Below are positions 17,425-26,800 of a stretch of DNA of 64,000 bases, piece after piece. This stretch comes from Candidatus Marimicrobium litorale (GTDB taxonomy: Bacteria; Pseudomonadota; Gammaproteobacteria; Pseudomonadales; Halieaceae), in assembly GCF_026262645.1 (NCBI RefSeq), contig NZ_SHNO01000001.1:3472001-3536000 (forward strand). The letters run 5' to 3'. A model generated the notes under the pieces. The model was given only the letters and a program-made list of their open reading frames with translations, did not search any database and had not been told where the DNA came from. Every line of letters begins with the position of its first letter. Within the stretch, counting starts at the first letter, position 1. Made by a program: the position numbers and the translations under genes.

Positions 17425-18672
17425 TCAGCATCCTGCCGGCGGCGGGGCCACGGGATTCTCAAACGGCGGACCGAAAACGTCTTCCAGGTGATCTCCGAGT
17501 GGGTCGCCAAGTACCACCATGCTCTGGAAATACTCCAGAACACGTGCCTGCGAAACCTCTAGCGCCGGCCACTGTGGCCAGTCCCATGTGTCATTCATGA
17601 ATGGTCGCATCTGATCGTGACTGAGAACCGTAAGGTGGTTCACGTCATGAGCAATAGCCACGTTTTCGATCGACAACCAACCATGCGCGCGGTCATGCAT
17701 CCATCCTGCGTAATGCGGCTCCATCTTTAGCGTGTTTATGAAGGCGTCAGCGTAGCCATTCTCAGTGAGGTATCCAGCAAAACCCTCATGGCCATAGGCA
17801 ACTACCATGGCGAGCACATCCTCTGCAGAACCTAATCTCGCCGTACGTTCGATGTCGGCGATAATCTGGGGGTCGAATCCGTTATCGGCCATCCACCCGA
17901 CCTTCGCGCCTTGCATTGCATACCAGAGGCCGACGCCTACTTGATCGTTGCCCCAGGCTTGTGTGTTGTTGGTCAGAGTGTTTGCAAATGCCCATGCGCC
18001 AACGTCATCAAGGGTCGCTGGTGGCAGTCCGACAAAAGCCCTTAGATTATTGTAAGCCAGCAGTGCTTCCGTCGTAATTGCGGTCCTGCCACCGACAAGG
18101 CCTTCATGATCGGTATGATCACTGCCATAGGTGAGACCAAAGCTCGCCAAATCGATAAAATTGCTCTCCGCTTCCGTATGTGGGTGCTCCATGTGCGTGC
18201 CTCCATCGTCTGTAGATGCGGTCTCTGGCAGCTGCGTCCTGTCGATACAGAAACCAAACGTCGTGGAGGCGTTAGGCTCTAACATTTGATTCCACTCCCC
18301 TCCTACGACACGCCAGGCGTGTGCCATCGCACTGCCCTCATGATATGGATTCGTCAAATAGCTTATCTCGGCATTCCAGTAATGGGTCACATAGCCCGGT
18401 AGGTCAACGGTAACGTCCCAGAGACTTTTGACCGAACTGTTGTTTGTTACCAGGCCCTCCCCGCAGGCTCCCGAACCCCAGTCGTCCGAGAGACTAATAA
18501 CAACAGAGAAGGGTGTTGAGGATTGTACGGTTTGAGCGATGGAAGCCGATGTCGCAGCCGATACGGTAATTGTTAGTGCTGCCAGGAAACCTGTTTTTAC
18601 GCACTGGGCCCGACCTTGTCGGCTTATAGCGAATTTAGTGTGCTCGTGAATGTTTTTATAATCGAATTGCAT
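17425..18672 (-). CDS. Secreted protein with CBM2-like cellulose-binding module
   Basis: This exported protein has 415 residues. After a signal region ending A-S-I-A-Q, residues about 50-150 follow the CBM2 pattern: W-G-S-G-A-C-G, V-T-N-N-S, W-D-V-T-V, a Y-W-N-A segment, and F-G-F-C with paired Cys. CBM2 modules bind cellulose or chitin through surface Trp residues. The remaining about 260 residues are not recognised. They are rich in His, Asp and Trp, with repeated H-E-G/H-D-V-N-H-type stretches that might form a metal site. The protein ends P-P-P-A-G-C. I chose ATG 18672 because GGAG sits six bases upstream. Secretion is likely; the catalytic role is unknown. Confidence 0.72.
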   Translation of the reverse strand: MQFDYKNIHEHTKFAISRQGRAQCVKTGFLAALTITVSAATSASIAQTVQSSTPFSVVISLSDDWGSGACGEGLVTNNSSVKSLWDVTVDLPGYVTHYWNAEISYLTNPYHEGSAMAHAWRVVGGEWNQMLEPNASTTFGFCIDRTQLPETASTDDGGTHMEHPHTEAESNFIDLASFGLTYGSDHTDHEGLVGGRTAITTEALLAYNNLRAFVGLPPATLDDVGAWAFANTLTNNTQAWGNDQVGVGLWYAMQGAKVGWMADNGFDPQIIADIERTARLGSAEDVLAMVVAYGHEGFAGYLTENGYADAFINTLKMEPHYAGWMHDRAHGWLSIENVAIAHDVNHLTVLSHDQMRPFMNDTWDWPQWPALEVSQARVLEYFQSMVVLGDPLGDHLEDVFGPPFENPVAPPPAGC

Positions 18673-19285
18673 CACGTTCTCCCTGGTGTTGAACCGGAAA
18701 TAATCTTTAAATAACTGATTTAGTTCATTTTATACCCGAATAGTGATTTTTTTGGTGTTACCTGCGCCCTGCTCCGTAGCATTTTCACACTCACCAACGC
18801 AGTGCTGTGCCTTTTTGCTAGACAATGTTCTCGGACATAAGTTCAAAAATGGATGCCCATGACTTAACGCCGTCGAACTGCGAGGATCGCGAAATAGCGA
18901 TCTACTGATGCCATCGACACCCATTACCGATCAAGATCTACGCCACTCGATTCCGAGCTATCCCAAACCGCAACGGGGTTGGAAAAATCCCAGCCAGTCT
19001 GCACCAGACGTATAAAGAACTAAGATCAGTAATTACAAGGGAAGACGGTGGAGCGTACGAGTGCCCGGGTCTGGAAATCAACGTTATGTCTGACGTACCT
19101 GGTGCACAAGCGACGCCTGATGCTGACAAAAAAGCGGCTCGTTGGCTGGCGGAAAGAACACAGTGTGCAGGGAGCCAGAAATGAATTATCCGCTTCCAAT
19201 CCTGATTCGATTTGGCTGAATCATACGTACTCTTTGCTCACTCTTTGACAAAAAGCAAGTCAGCTTTTCAGTGCCGGAAACCTGC
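18673..19285. other. Noncoding or decayed gap
   Basis: This 613-base gap is upstream of the CBM2-like gene and downstream of the esterase. Short frames (for example 33 codons from an ATG at 19087) read plausibly for brief runs but break at stops. No family can be named. It looks like eroded coding sequence. Confidence 0.35.
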
Positions 19286-20374
19286 CTAAAACCCAGCGGG
19301 TGACGTGTGTTCACTCTCCAGCTTTGAATAAAATATTCTATTGAGAAACGCTATCATCACATCGAGTGCAGGTGGTGCATCGACCTCAAAACCGTCGCTC
19401 CACAACGTGCCTGACCCGGAGTCTAAAAATGCGTGACCTCTACCGTCGTGTTCCCAATATTCAACACTGTGGCCCGCGACCTTGAGTTTTTCCATGTAAT
19501 CCTTCACGGAGGCCGGTGTGGTTAAAAAGTCTTCGCTACCGACTGTGAGCAGCTGTGGTGGCAGTTCGCGCTCAGTTGAATTTGGAATAGTGTAAACAGG
19601 AGACACGCCCTTATAAATTGAAGGATTATCGTCAGGATTAAATTCATCGCCAAATAGTCCTCTGGCTAATACGCCACCCATTAACCAAAACGGATTTTTT
19701 ATTGTTTCAAAACCCTGCAAACTGCCCTGATACAAATCAAATGACCCATAACTCAGTATGGCAGCCTGAACATCGAGGCCTCCGTTTTGAGCAATTGCCT
19801 CTGCAGTTTTTCCAGCGGGCAAGTAGGAGGGATTAAAGCCGAGTGTTTGCCCTGAATAGCTCTCCGATGTCAGTTGGTTTCCCGCATTCACGATCATGGC
19901 AGACAGGTGACCCCCCGCGCTATCACCTGTTACAGCTACTCGTGTCGCGTCACCTTTGTATTGGCTGATATTATTCTTAATCCAGAGCACTGCGCCAAAA
20001 GCGTCTTCGACAATTTGATTCAGCGTTACAGAATTGTCATTGTCGATCAGGAGGCGATAGTTGACGTTACAGATTACGTAGTCACTGTTAGTCGCAAGAT
20101 ATTTCGCCATTTGATCCATGATGGATTTGTCATTTATAAGCCAGCCTCCACCGTGGTAAATAATCACAACCGGGTATGAATCTGCGCCTCGTGCTGGCGT
20201 GTAAATATCCATTGTAAGGTCGAAACCATCAGGCGATGCCCATAAGACGTCCCTGGAGACCGAGTACTGGCTGGGGTCATTGTTATTGAGCAGTTCGGGA
20301 GCCTCTGAACATGCAGAAAACAGCAAAAAAACCGCGATGGAAGCAATTAGCTTTTGAGAGACTCTAACTGACAT
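19286..20374 (-). CDS. Lipoprotein esterase/lipase, alpha/beta hydrolase (HSL/BD-FAE type)
   Basis: This 362-residue lipoprotein hydrolase has a lipobox L-L-F-S-A-C22 after the signal peptide, so it is probably membrane-anchored outside the cytoplasm. The oxyanion motif H74-G-G-G-W and the nucleophile motif G-D-S152-A-G-G-H are textbook for the carboxylesterase/HSL group. An E-D-F segment near 305 and a G-H-A segment near 330 supply acid and His. It may deacylate short-chain esters on sugars or lipids. It stands alone, just past a TonB-receptor relic. Confidence 0.9.
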   Translation of the reverse strand: MSVRVSQKLIASIAVFLLFSACSEAPELLNNNDPSQYSVSRDVLWASPDGFDLTMDIYTPARGADSYPVVIIYHGGGWLINDKSIMDQMAKYLATNSDYVICNVNYRLLIDNDNSVTLNQIVEDAFGAVLWIKNNISQYKGDATRVAVTGDSAGGHLSAMIVNAGNQLTSESYSGQTLGFNPSYLPAGKTAEAIAQNGGLDVQAAILSYGSFDLYQGSLQGFETIKNPFWLMGGVLARGLFGDEFNPDDNPSIYKGVSPVYTIPNSTERELPPQLLTVGSEDFLTTPASVKDYMEKLKVAGHSVEYWEHDGRGHAFLDSGSGTLWSDGFEVDAPPALDVMIAFLNRIFYSKLESEHTSPAGF

Positions 20375-20488
20375 GACTGAATCTCCATTTTTTCTGGGGC
20401 TGAAGAAGGACGTATTTCAAAAGAGGTACTGACCTAAACGTAAACATGGGGCTTCTGCCATTTAGACAGGCTAATGTGCTAATACCCG

Positions 20489-20677
20489 TTACCAATTGTA
20501 TCCAACTCGGACTCCATAGGTTCGTGGTGCAGCATAGCCGCCGGTCGCTACCCCGATAATTGTAAGCGATACCAGCACGTCTTCGTCGGTAATGTTCTTG
20601 CCGTAGGCGGATACAAACCAGTTACTCTGGGGTGATCTGTAGGTTAACTTGGCAGAATCGGATTGGCCACTGCGCGC
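20489..20677 (-). pseudogene. C-terminal relic of a TonB-dependent receptor
   Basis: About 62 codons read on the minus strand down to a TAA at 20489. They contain N-W-F-V-S-A-Y-G-K-N-I-T-D-E, a pattern diagnostic of the last strands of TonB-dependent receptors, and end with R-V-G-Y-N-W, the aromatic outer-membrane barrel terminus. In-frame TAG codons at 20678-20683 cut it off, and the next gene ends right there. The rest of the receptor is missing, so this is a deletion remnant. Confidence 0.75.
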
Positions 20678-20680
20678 CTA

Positions 20681-21853
20681 CTACTGCGCTACTGCTGACG
20701 TAATCGCACGCCGCAGTCGAGAATTAGATTCACTGTGAGAATTCTCAAAACCACGGCGAAGTGAATCGACACTCTCCAGGTACGCCTCGATATTCTGCGC
20801 TGTCAGAGGCGTACCAAAGTCACCTTCTTGGCTCCAAACGGAAGCCGACATCTTATCGCCGAGAGCCTGCCGAGGATGAACGCCATCGGTAAAAAAAGAA
20901 TTTTTAGCATCACGGGCACCCATAATGGGTTCATCGACAATGTTTGGTAAATTGTTGTACGCATAGAGAGGAAAAGGCTGAGCGTTCATCTCTTTGGCTA
21001 CTAATTGATTGACTTCCATCAAGCGATGATGAAAATCATTCCACATGTCGCCGTAACCAAGACGAGTCCACAGATCAATTAAAAACACATGCTCCGGTGT
21101 AATAAATATCTTGGTGTCAATATTCTCTTTGTGGACAAAGCGCAGTATGTCAGCGAAGCGTTCCATATTTTCATCGAGACTCAGTTTTTCTTTGCTTATT
21201 GCGAGAATGGTACTGTCACCTATGTACTGGAACCCTTGTCGACCTGTGAATATATTAGATGTTATTTGCCATGAGCCATCCTTGTAGTAGCGTCGAGTCA
21301 GCTTGGCGCTACCGGTAAAGGCAGACAAGCTTCTTACAAACGACGGCAGTGAAAATAAACTGTCGGCGGCATCCTTTGCACGTTGCAACAGGAACGGAGC
21401 AGAATTTAGATCTTTTGATCTCCTTGCCATACGAGCTTCTTCAAAGCCTTTAGCGGTTTTATGCTTGTTACGAATAAAAGCTTCAAAATCAACGCCAATC
21501 AAAAGAGATTCGAGCGGACCGGTTGCCTGCGCGAGCTCGATAAATCGCTTCATTTCATAAACGGTCATTCCAGGAACCGAGAGGTTGTAGCTAGATTCCG
21601 TAGGCCAAAAAGCAGATGGTCGAATAACCGCTGTACGGGATGTGCCAAGCACTATAGACGTGGGCTTAAGTGCCAAAATATGCCATGGCTTCGTTACACG
21701 AAAAGACCAGAATTGGTTCGTTCGATTTAGTCGCTCATCGCTCGCGTCAGCGTAGTGATACATAACATAAGGGTCCACTTGATAATTGAACCATGCAACC
21801 GCACCACATATGCCGGTTGTAAAAAAAACTATATAAAGTAAATAGCGTGTCAT
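20681..21853 (-). CDS. SGNH-like membrane-anchored protein, MBOAT partner
   Basis: This 390-residue protein has one N-terminal membrane segment (about 4-24) and a large extracytoplasmic domain. L-G-T-S72-R-T resembles the nucleophile block of AlgX/AlgJ-like SGNH proteins. A late F-F-T-D-G-V-H-P motif resembles their D-x-x-H block. The gene follows the MBOAT gene by three bases, the usual arrangement for acetylation of an exported polysaccharide. The ATG at 21853 fits a membrane anchor. The frame upstream of it overlaps the MBOAT gene and is unlikely. Its stop abuts a TonB-receptor relic, so its 3' end may have been remade. Confidence 0.75.
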   Translation of the reverse strand: MTRYLLYIVFFTTGICGAVAWFNYQVDPYVMYHYADASDERLNRTNQFWSFRVTKPWHILALKPTSIVLGTSRTAVIRPSAFWPTESSYNLSVPGMTVYEMKRFIELAQATGPLESLLIGVDFEAFIRNKHKTAKGFEEARMARRSKDLNSAPFLLQRAKDAADSLFSLPSFVRSLSAFTGSAKLTRRYYKDGSWQITSNIFTGRQGFQYIGDSTILAISKEKLSLDENMERFADILRFVHKENIDTKIFITPEHVFLIDLWTRLGYGDMWNDFHHRLMEVNQLVAKEMNAQPFPLYAYNNLPNIVDEPIMGARDAKNSFFTDGVHPRQALGDKMSASVWSQEGDFGTPLTAQNIEAYLESVDSLRRGFENSHSESNSRLRRAITSAVAQ

Positions 21854-21855
21854 AG

Positions 21856-23403
21856 TCAGAATTGGAAGTAGATGAACTCCGATATAGCTGAAAGACTGAG
21901 CAGACCAGCGCTGAGCATAAACGCTGTGATAAGCGCATTCATTATCCCAGGACGCCACTGCATATTTACTAGACCTCTCGATGCGTCACCCGTAGCACCT
22001 AACGCCGGATCGAAAGCGCGCATATAAGTCTGCGTATTGGGTAGCACCCAGATGACCACAGCTGAAACACCTAGCGTCAGATAGACAGACAAGTAGCTTC
22101 CTGAGGCGAAGCCTAAAGCCTCAAAAAATTTACCCAAGGTCGATGTCGCAACCGTGGAATTCAATAAATAATTTTGTTGAATGGAGAATTCTGTGAACCC
22201 GGGAGCCATAACCGAGATAGATGTCTTTAAGTCTGGAGCGCGAAAAACCACCAGTGCGAGTGACCAGGCCAGAAATGTGCAGATTATGTAAACGAGCGTA
22301 AGTAGTGGACTTTCGAGTGAACGTGTTATGCCTGTTTTGTCGCATAGCGCACGCCAGCCATGGTTAAGGCACAGGTATATTCCATGAAGCCCACCCCACA
22401 CCACATAAGTCCAGGCTGCGCCGTGCCACAGGCCTCCCAGCAGCATAGTGATAAGCAGATTTCGATAGCGTCGTGTCGAGCCGTTCCTGTTGCCACCCAG
22501 AGCGATGTAAAGATAGTCTCTGAGAAAGCGAGACAGAGTAATATGCCAGCGATCCCATATCTCGATAATACTTTTTGCTTTGTAGGGTGATCTGAAATTC
22601 TCAGGCAATCGAATGCCAAAAAGGCGGGCGCTACCAATTGCCATATCACTGTAACCAGAAAAATCGAAGTAAATCTGAAAGCTGAAACTTAAGGTGGCTA
22701 TCCAGGAATCTATCGCATTGAGGGCTCCACCATTTGCAGCTGTACCGAAGAGAGGGTCGGCATATTGTGCCAGCGAGTCTGCCAGAACGACTTTCTTAAA
22801 AAGACCGATGGTCATGATGGTAAAGCCCACTGCCAGATCTGGCCAGAGTTCATCTCGTCGCCGCACGTTTTCGAACTGTGGCATCATTTCACGGTGATGA
22901 ACAATTGGGCCCGCTATTAATTGTGGGAAGAAGACAACGAACAGAGCATAGTGTCGGAATTGATATTCTTTGCACTTGCCTCGTCGGACATCGACGAGAT
23001 AGGCAATTTGCTGGAAGGTGAAAAAGGAAATCGCTAAAGGCAGAGTGATCTCGGGAAGTGGAATAAACCAAATACCCAGCGCATTGAGATTTTCAATAAA
23101 GAAATTGGCATATTTGAAGTAGCCCAGCAGACCAAGGTTAAATAAGATTCCTATCACTAACCATCTATGTTTGTTCGCTTCGTTTAAGGTGGTGGCTAAA
23201 AATTGTCCGATCCGAAAGTTTACGGCGGCAGAGAAAACAATTAATGCAACGAACGCCGGGTTCCAGCTGCCGTAAAAAATAAGAGAAGCCGCGATTAGCC
23301 AAAGGATCTGTGCTTCGGTATTGCCAGTCCGAGCCAAGAAAACAAAAACAAGAAGCACTACAGGCAGGAAGAGAAGTAAAAACTGAAACGAGTTGAATAA
23401 CAT
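21856..23403 (-). CDS. MBOAT family O-acyltransferase (AlgI-like)
   Basis: This polytopic inner-membrane acyltransferase has 515 residues and many hydrophobic segments. The catalytic region reads G-G-L-W-H327-G-A-A-W, with the second conserved His340 in G-G-L-H-G. The R-F-W-R-R-W-H-type stretch (W-D-R-W-H-I-T-L-S-R-F-L) precedes it. AlgI-like proteins move acyl groups, usually acetyl, across the membrane to an O-acetyltransferase partner. That partner here is the adjacent SGNH-like protein. No polysaccharide synthase is adjacent, so the acceptor is unknown. Confidence 0.92.
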   Translation of the reverse strand: MLFNSFQFLLLFLPVVLLVFVFLARTGNTEAQILWLIAASLIFYGSWNPAFVALIVFSAAVNFRIGQFLATTLNEANKHRWLVIGILFNLGLLGYFKYANFFIENLNALGIWFIPLPEITLPLAISFFTFQQIAYLVDVRRGKCKEYQFRHYALFVVFFPQLIAGPIVHHREMMPQFENVRRRDELWPDLAVGFTIMTIGLFKKVVLADSLAQYADPLFGTAANGGALNAIDSWIATLSFSFQIYFDFSGYSDMAIGSARLFGIRLPENFRSPYKAKSIIEIWDRWHITLSRFLRDYLYIALGGNRNGSTRRYRNLLITMLLGGLWHGAAWTYVVWGGLHGIYLCLNHGWRALCDKTGITRSLESPLLTLVYIICTFLAWSLALVVFRAPDLKTSISVMAPGFTEFSIQQNYLLNSTVATSTLGKFFEALGFASGSYLSVYLTLGVSAVVIWVLPNTQTYMRAFDPALGATGDASRGLVNMQWRPGIMNALITAFMLSAGLLSLSAISEFIYFQF

Positions 23404-23896
23404 AAAGCGCTGCGGCGTACGCTCTTAGAGACTCCAAGATACAAACACTATACGCAACTATCTTTGTCAATAATAGAGAGTAACGGTGAAGTAGGTTGTA
23501 TATCACCAACTGTAGTCGCTTGGACTGTAGTGTCGAATCTGGCAGTCACTTACTCTTGTCAGAAATATATTGAAGATTTACTAGCTGAACGAGACATAAT
23601 CGAGCGATCCAATATTTCTCAATTCAAAATGTCTGAAAAGCTTTGTTTATGTCGAGTGCACATTACGCCCGGTCACTCGCCCTGACAATGAAAAGCTTGG
23701 GCGGTAGCGGACTTGAATCACACATTCGAGCCGTTTAGCAGACGATTACGGCGTCAAAATCGCCAAAACCTTCGATAATGTGTTTTTGAGCACATTGTGT
23801 CTGGATAACAGACTCCTTGCTTGTTAGGCTCTGCTTTTGGTAGACGGTCTCGTTAATATGAAAAACATTAGGCAGACCGCACCGATGGAAAGAAAG
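23404..23896. other. Noncoding gap, divergent promoters
   Basis: This region lies between the leftward MBOAT gene and the rightward sulfatase gene. A 73-codon plus-strand frame at 23464-23685 has no motif and no convincing ribosome site. The last bases hold GGAAAG ahead of the chosen sulfatase ATG. Confidence 0.4.
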
Positions 23897-25261
23897 ATGC
23901 GTCGCACACTGGCGCTAATAGTATTAGTAACCGCCCCCCTGAGCAGCCACGTGAGTGCGCAGTGTGGCTTCGTTCCTGACTTCTGTGACTACGACACAGA
24001 TGGCGTTGTTGATGCTAATGACATTAATGCCATTATCGGAGCATACGGTACGCCAGTAGATCCTTATACTTTTGGGGATGTTGATGGCGATGGCGTTCTA
24101 ACGGTGTCAGATGCGCAGGAGTGCGCGGAACAATGTGAGTCCGGTGATTGTGATATTGTCGATAGCAGCAAGCCCAATATCCTGCTGATCATCGCGGACG
24201 ATCTGTCTTATGATCATTATGGCTTTGCCGGTCATTCAACCATACAGACACCTTCGATTGATGCTCTTGCGGCACAATCGGTTCGGTTTCCTGCAACGTA
24301 CGTTTCCAGTTTTTGCCGTCCCTCACTTGCGACCCTGCTTACAGGTTTGCCAGAGCATAGGCATGGCGTGACATACCACGCGGGGGGGGCGTTGGGTGAT
24401 TTTCCAACTCTCGCAGAGCGTTTGCAAACGGCTGGCTACTCTAGCTACCAGGCCGGCAAGTTCTTCGAGGGCTCTCCTGACTCAAGGGGTTTCACGGATT
24501 TCCTCCCTTACGGCGCTATTGGTAGTTTTTTCAATATAGGAAATGTGCTCGTCGGACGCACCACACTGCAACCCATCTACGACTTTATGGCAGAAACCAC
24601 ATCACCGTGGTTTGTCTGGTTCAGCCCCTACATGCCGCACACTCCCCATAATGCGCCCGATGAATACCGGACGCTCTACGAGGGGTTAGGTTTAGATGCC
24701 GCAACTATTGAGTACTTCGCTATGATTTCGTGGTTCGATTCGGTGGTTGGAGAATTGCTCCAAGAGGTCAGCGAAGATACCGTCGTGATTTATCTTTCCG
24801 ATAATGGCTACGTGCAGTCAGCTGTTAGCGAGGAGCCAGAACCCGGCAGCAAGAACGCCTCGTTCGAGCATGCCATTCGCACCTGGCTGTTGGTGCGCGA
24901 CCGCTCAACCGCAGCCGTTGAGCATACAGAGCTCGCGAATGCGTGGGATGTGACCACAACGGTCCTTTCCTTCGCAGGTGTTTACCACGATGATTTGCCC
25001 GGACAAGCGCTCCTTGCTCAGCCTCTATCTGAGTTGCCTGCATACGGAAGCCGATCATCGCTGGTGTTTCAGTGGCCAGCAGGAACCTTCTTAGAGCGAT
25101 GGATTCACGTCGGCGATTGGAAATTGATCGATGTCGAGGTTGGCGATGATCAACTGTATAATCTGGCGCTCGACCCGACTGAGCTCATAAACCAGATCGA
25201 CGCTCCCGAAAGCGCCCAGCAACACCTCGATCTGCGAAATGAGCTGGGTGCAGTGTGGTAG
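23897..25261 (+). CDS. Secreted sulfatase with N-terminal dockerin-like calcium loops
   Basis: This exported sulfatase has about 454 residues. A signal peptide (to V-S-A-Q) is followed by two calcium-binding loops, D-Y-D-T-D-G-V-V-D and D-V-D-G-D-G-V-L-T, like a dockerin or EF-hand pair. The catalytic domain opens with P-N-I-L-L-I-I-A-D-D. The active-site motif is C140-R-P-S-L-A-T-L-L-T-G. The usual formylglycine motif is C/S-x-P-x-R; here Leu replaces Arg. It should remove sulfate esters from polysaccharides in the periplasm or outside. I chose ATG 23897 because GGAAAG sits upstream and the signal peptide starts there. Longer frames begin at 23837 and 23858. Confidence 0.82.
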   Translation: MRRTLALIVLVTAPLSSHVSAQCGFVPDFCDYDTDGVVDANDINAIIGAYGTPVDPYTFGDVDGDGVLTVSDAQECAEQCESGDCDIVDSSKPNILLIIADDLSYDHYGFAGHSTIQTPSIDALAAQSVRFPATYVSSFCRPSLATLLTGLPEHRHGVTYHAGGALGDFPTLAERLQTAGYSSYQAGKFFEGSPDSRGFTDFLPYGAIGSFFNIGNVLVGRTTLQPIYDFMAETTSPWFVWFSPYMPHTPHNAPDEYRTLYEGLGLDAATIEYFAMISWFDSVVGELLQEVSEDTVVIYLSDNGYVQSAVSEEPEPGSKNASFEHAIRTWLLVRDRSTAAVEHTELANAWDVTTTVLSFAGVYHDDLPGQALLAQPLSELPAYGSRSSLVFQWPAGTFLERWIHVGDWKLIDVEVGDDQLYNLALDPTELINQIDAPESAQQHLDLRNELGAVW

Positions 25262-25379
25262 AAGGGTGAGCGGTAACGACATCGAACTCCGTCCGCAGAC
25301 TAACTGATGTGCCAATTCGCTGATTAAATCAGTATCGCGCTATGCGCAGTAAAGCCAATACTGAGTCAATAGCGGGTTT

Positions 25380-26078
25380 TCAGGTTTGTGCCATCTCTCC
25401 GGAGTAAGAGACGAGTGTAGCTTTGGTCACTCCATATTCTTTCTGTAGGTGTTCGATAAAGGCCGAGTCCGCATTCCGCAACTTCACTTCGGCAATGATC
25501 TCGATGTAGTCCGGGTTAACTGACTTGGACTTTAATGCATATCGCTCCACGCCCTTGCGGATAAATTCGAGCGCCGCCAGTTCAATAGCGGCATCGCTCA
25601 TCTGGATCACGAGTAAGTAGGGCTGATCCTGGTCATCTCTCCGGGTGAGAGCATATATCGCAGCGGTCATTATAATAGAACCGAGTATAGTCAGGCTGAA
25701 ATAGCCGACGCCGTTGCCTATCCCGATAGCAATTGCCCAGAAGATGAACACGAGGTCTACTGGATCCTTTATTGGGGTCCTGAATCTGACAATGGATAAT
25801 GCACCAACCATGCCCAGGGAAAGAATAAGATTGCCACTGATAATCATTATTACCATAGTGACGACCATCGCGATTGCGATCAGCGAAACATTAAAACTAC
25901 GCTGATACAGGACGCCCTGGTAAGTGTTTCGGTAGATATAGAAAATGAACATGCCTAGCAGAAAAGACATACCCATATTCACAATAATTTCAATGCTCGT
26001 ATAGCGCTCCATGCCGCTATCCGCAGCAAGAAAGCTCTTCTGAAAAATGTCTGAGAAATTCAAGCTTTGATCATTCAC
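25380..26078 (-). CDS. DUF4956 family membrane protein
   Basis: This 232-residue protein has four hydrophobic segments in its first 150 residues and a soluble alpha+beta tail of about 75 residues. The signature segment V-G-A-L-S-I-V-R-F-R-T-P-I-K-D-P-V-D lies near residue 100. This is the DUF4956 family, whose function is not established. It is the last gene of an operon with VTC and CotH, a combination found widely. The GTG start lies three bases after the VTC stop, so it is coupled. A role in transport or anchoring for polyphosphate synthesis is inference. Confidence 0.9.
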   Translation of the reverse strand: MNDQSLNFSDIFQKSFLAADSGMERYTSIEIIVNMGMSFLLGMFIFYIYRNTYQGVLYQRSFNVSLIAIAMVVTMVIMIISGNLILSLGMVGALSIVRFRTPIKDPVDLVFIFWAIAIGIGNGVGYFSLTILGSIIMTAAIYALTRRDDQDQPYLLVIQMSDAAIELAALEFIRKGVERYALKSKSVNPDYIEIIAEVKLRNADSAFIEHLQKEYGVTKATLVSYSGEMAQT

Positions 26079-26080
26079 TT

Positions 26081-26800
26081 TTAATTATCTTCCCATTTAT
26101 TATGTTTCATGAATCTTCTACCAAGAGTATATTTACTGATGGCGCAACGTTCAAATGCGCCCGGTTGAACGATCCCTCTCACATAGTCCGGAAATACTTC
26201 GTTATATTTTATTTCGAGAATCTGCTTACCCTCTAGAATAACCGGTATAGTTTGCAGGGTCGAAGAAAAAATATCGAAGTCGCTGTTGTTGGACTTGAGG
26301 TTTTTGTCCATCGTAACTCGGAGATTAAAAAAACCTCCAACAAAAGCATCACGATCGTAGTCAACGATCACCTTAGGCCTGTAGAGGTGGCTGCTGAACT
26401 CGATAAACGCCTTATTAAGAACCGGATTTTGGTACTTTAGCAACTCCTCATACTCACCATCAATAATCCGTTTTGCACTTTCTCTTGACAGGATTGCAGA
26501 TTCCTTAAATATTTGATTATTAAATTTGTTTTTTATTTCAAATTTCACTGTTTGAGCGGCTGTGTCGTAAATGCGTAATCGATATTTTTTTCGAAATAAA
26601 AGGCCAGATTGTTTTTCATGCAGACACTTGTCGTCAGCCGAGTCAAAGTACAGGCTGCGAATAAAATAACCAATACCAGGTTTGCTATGCTCATCAGGTG
26701 TCAGGACATGCTGCAGGCGCGCAGCAAGTAAAAAGCACTGACTATTGCTTACATAATATTTTAGCTCCGAACGCTGAACAGTGAGATTTGCCGGATTCAA
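26081..26800 (-). CDS. VTC domain polyphosphate polymerase
   Basis: This 239-residue protein is a VTC-type tunnel domain, homologous to the catalytic domain of the yeast polyphosphate polymerase Vtc4. Basic motifs of the tunnel are present: E-L-K-Y-Y at the start, R-K-K-Y-R-L-R-I-Y-D near residue 68, V-K-F-E-I-K-N-K, and a late E-I-K-Y-N strand. The K-Y-T-L-G-R-R tail is also typical. It would polymerise ATP-derived phosphate into polyphosphate. The TTG start overlaps the CotH stop (TTGA) with AGGGG upstream, so it is coupled to CotH. Confidence 0.9.
   Translation of the reverse strand: MNPANLTVQRSELKYYVSNSQCFLLAARLQHVLTPDEHSKPGIGYFIRSLYFDSADDKCLHEKQSGLLFRKKYRLRIYDTAAQTVKFEIKNKFNNQIFKESAILSRESAKRIIDGEYEELLKYQNPVLNKAFIEFSSHLYRPKVIVDYDRDAFVGGFFNLRVTMDKNLKSNNSDFDIFSSTLQTIPVILEGKQILEIKYNEVFPDYVRGIVQPGAFERCAISKYTLGRRFMKHNKWEDN

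Noticed and set aside
21854-21958. Extended N-terminus of the SGNH-like gene
   Set aside because: The extension overlaps the MBOAT gene and precedes the natural membrane anchor start at 21853.
25330-25380. Possible terminator between sulfatase and DUF4956 genes
   Set aside because: Only a six-base palindrome with a one-base centre (near CTGATTAAATCAG) was seen, without a T-run.
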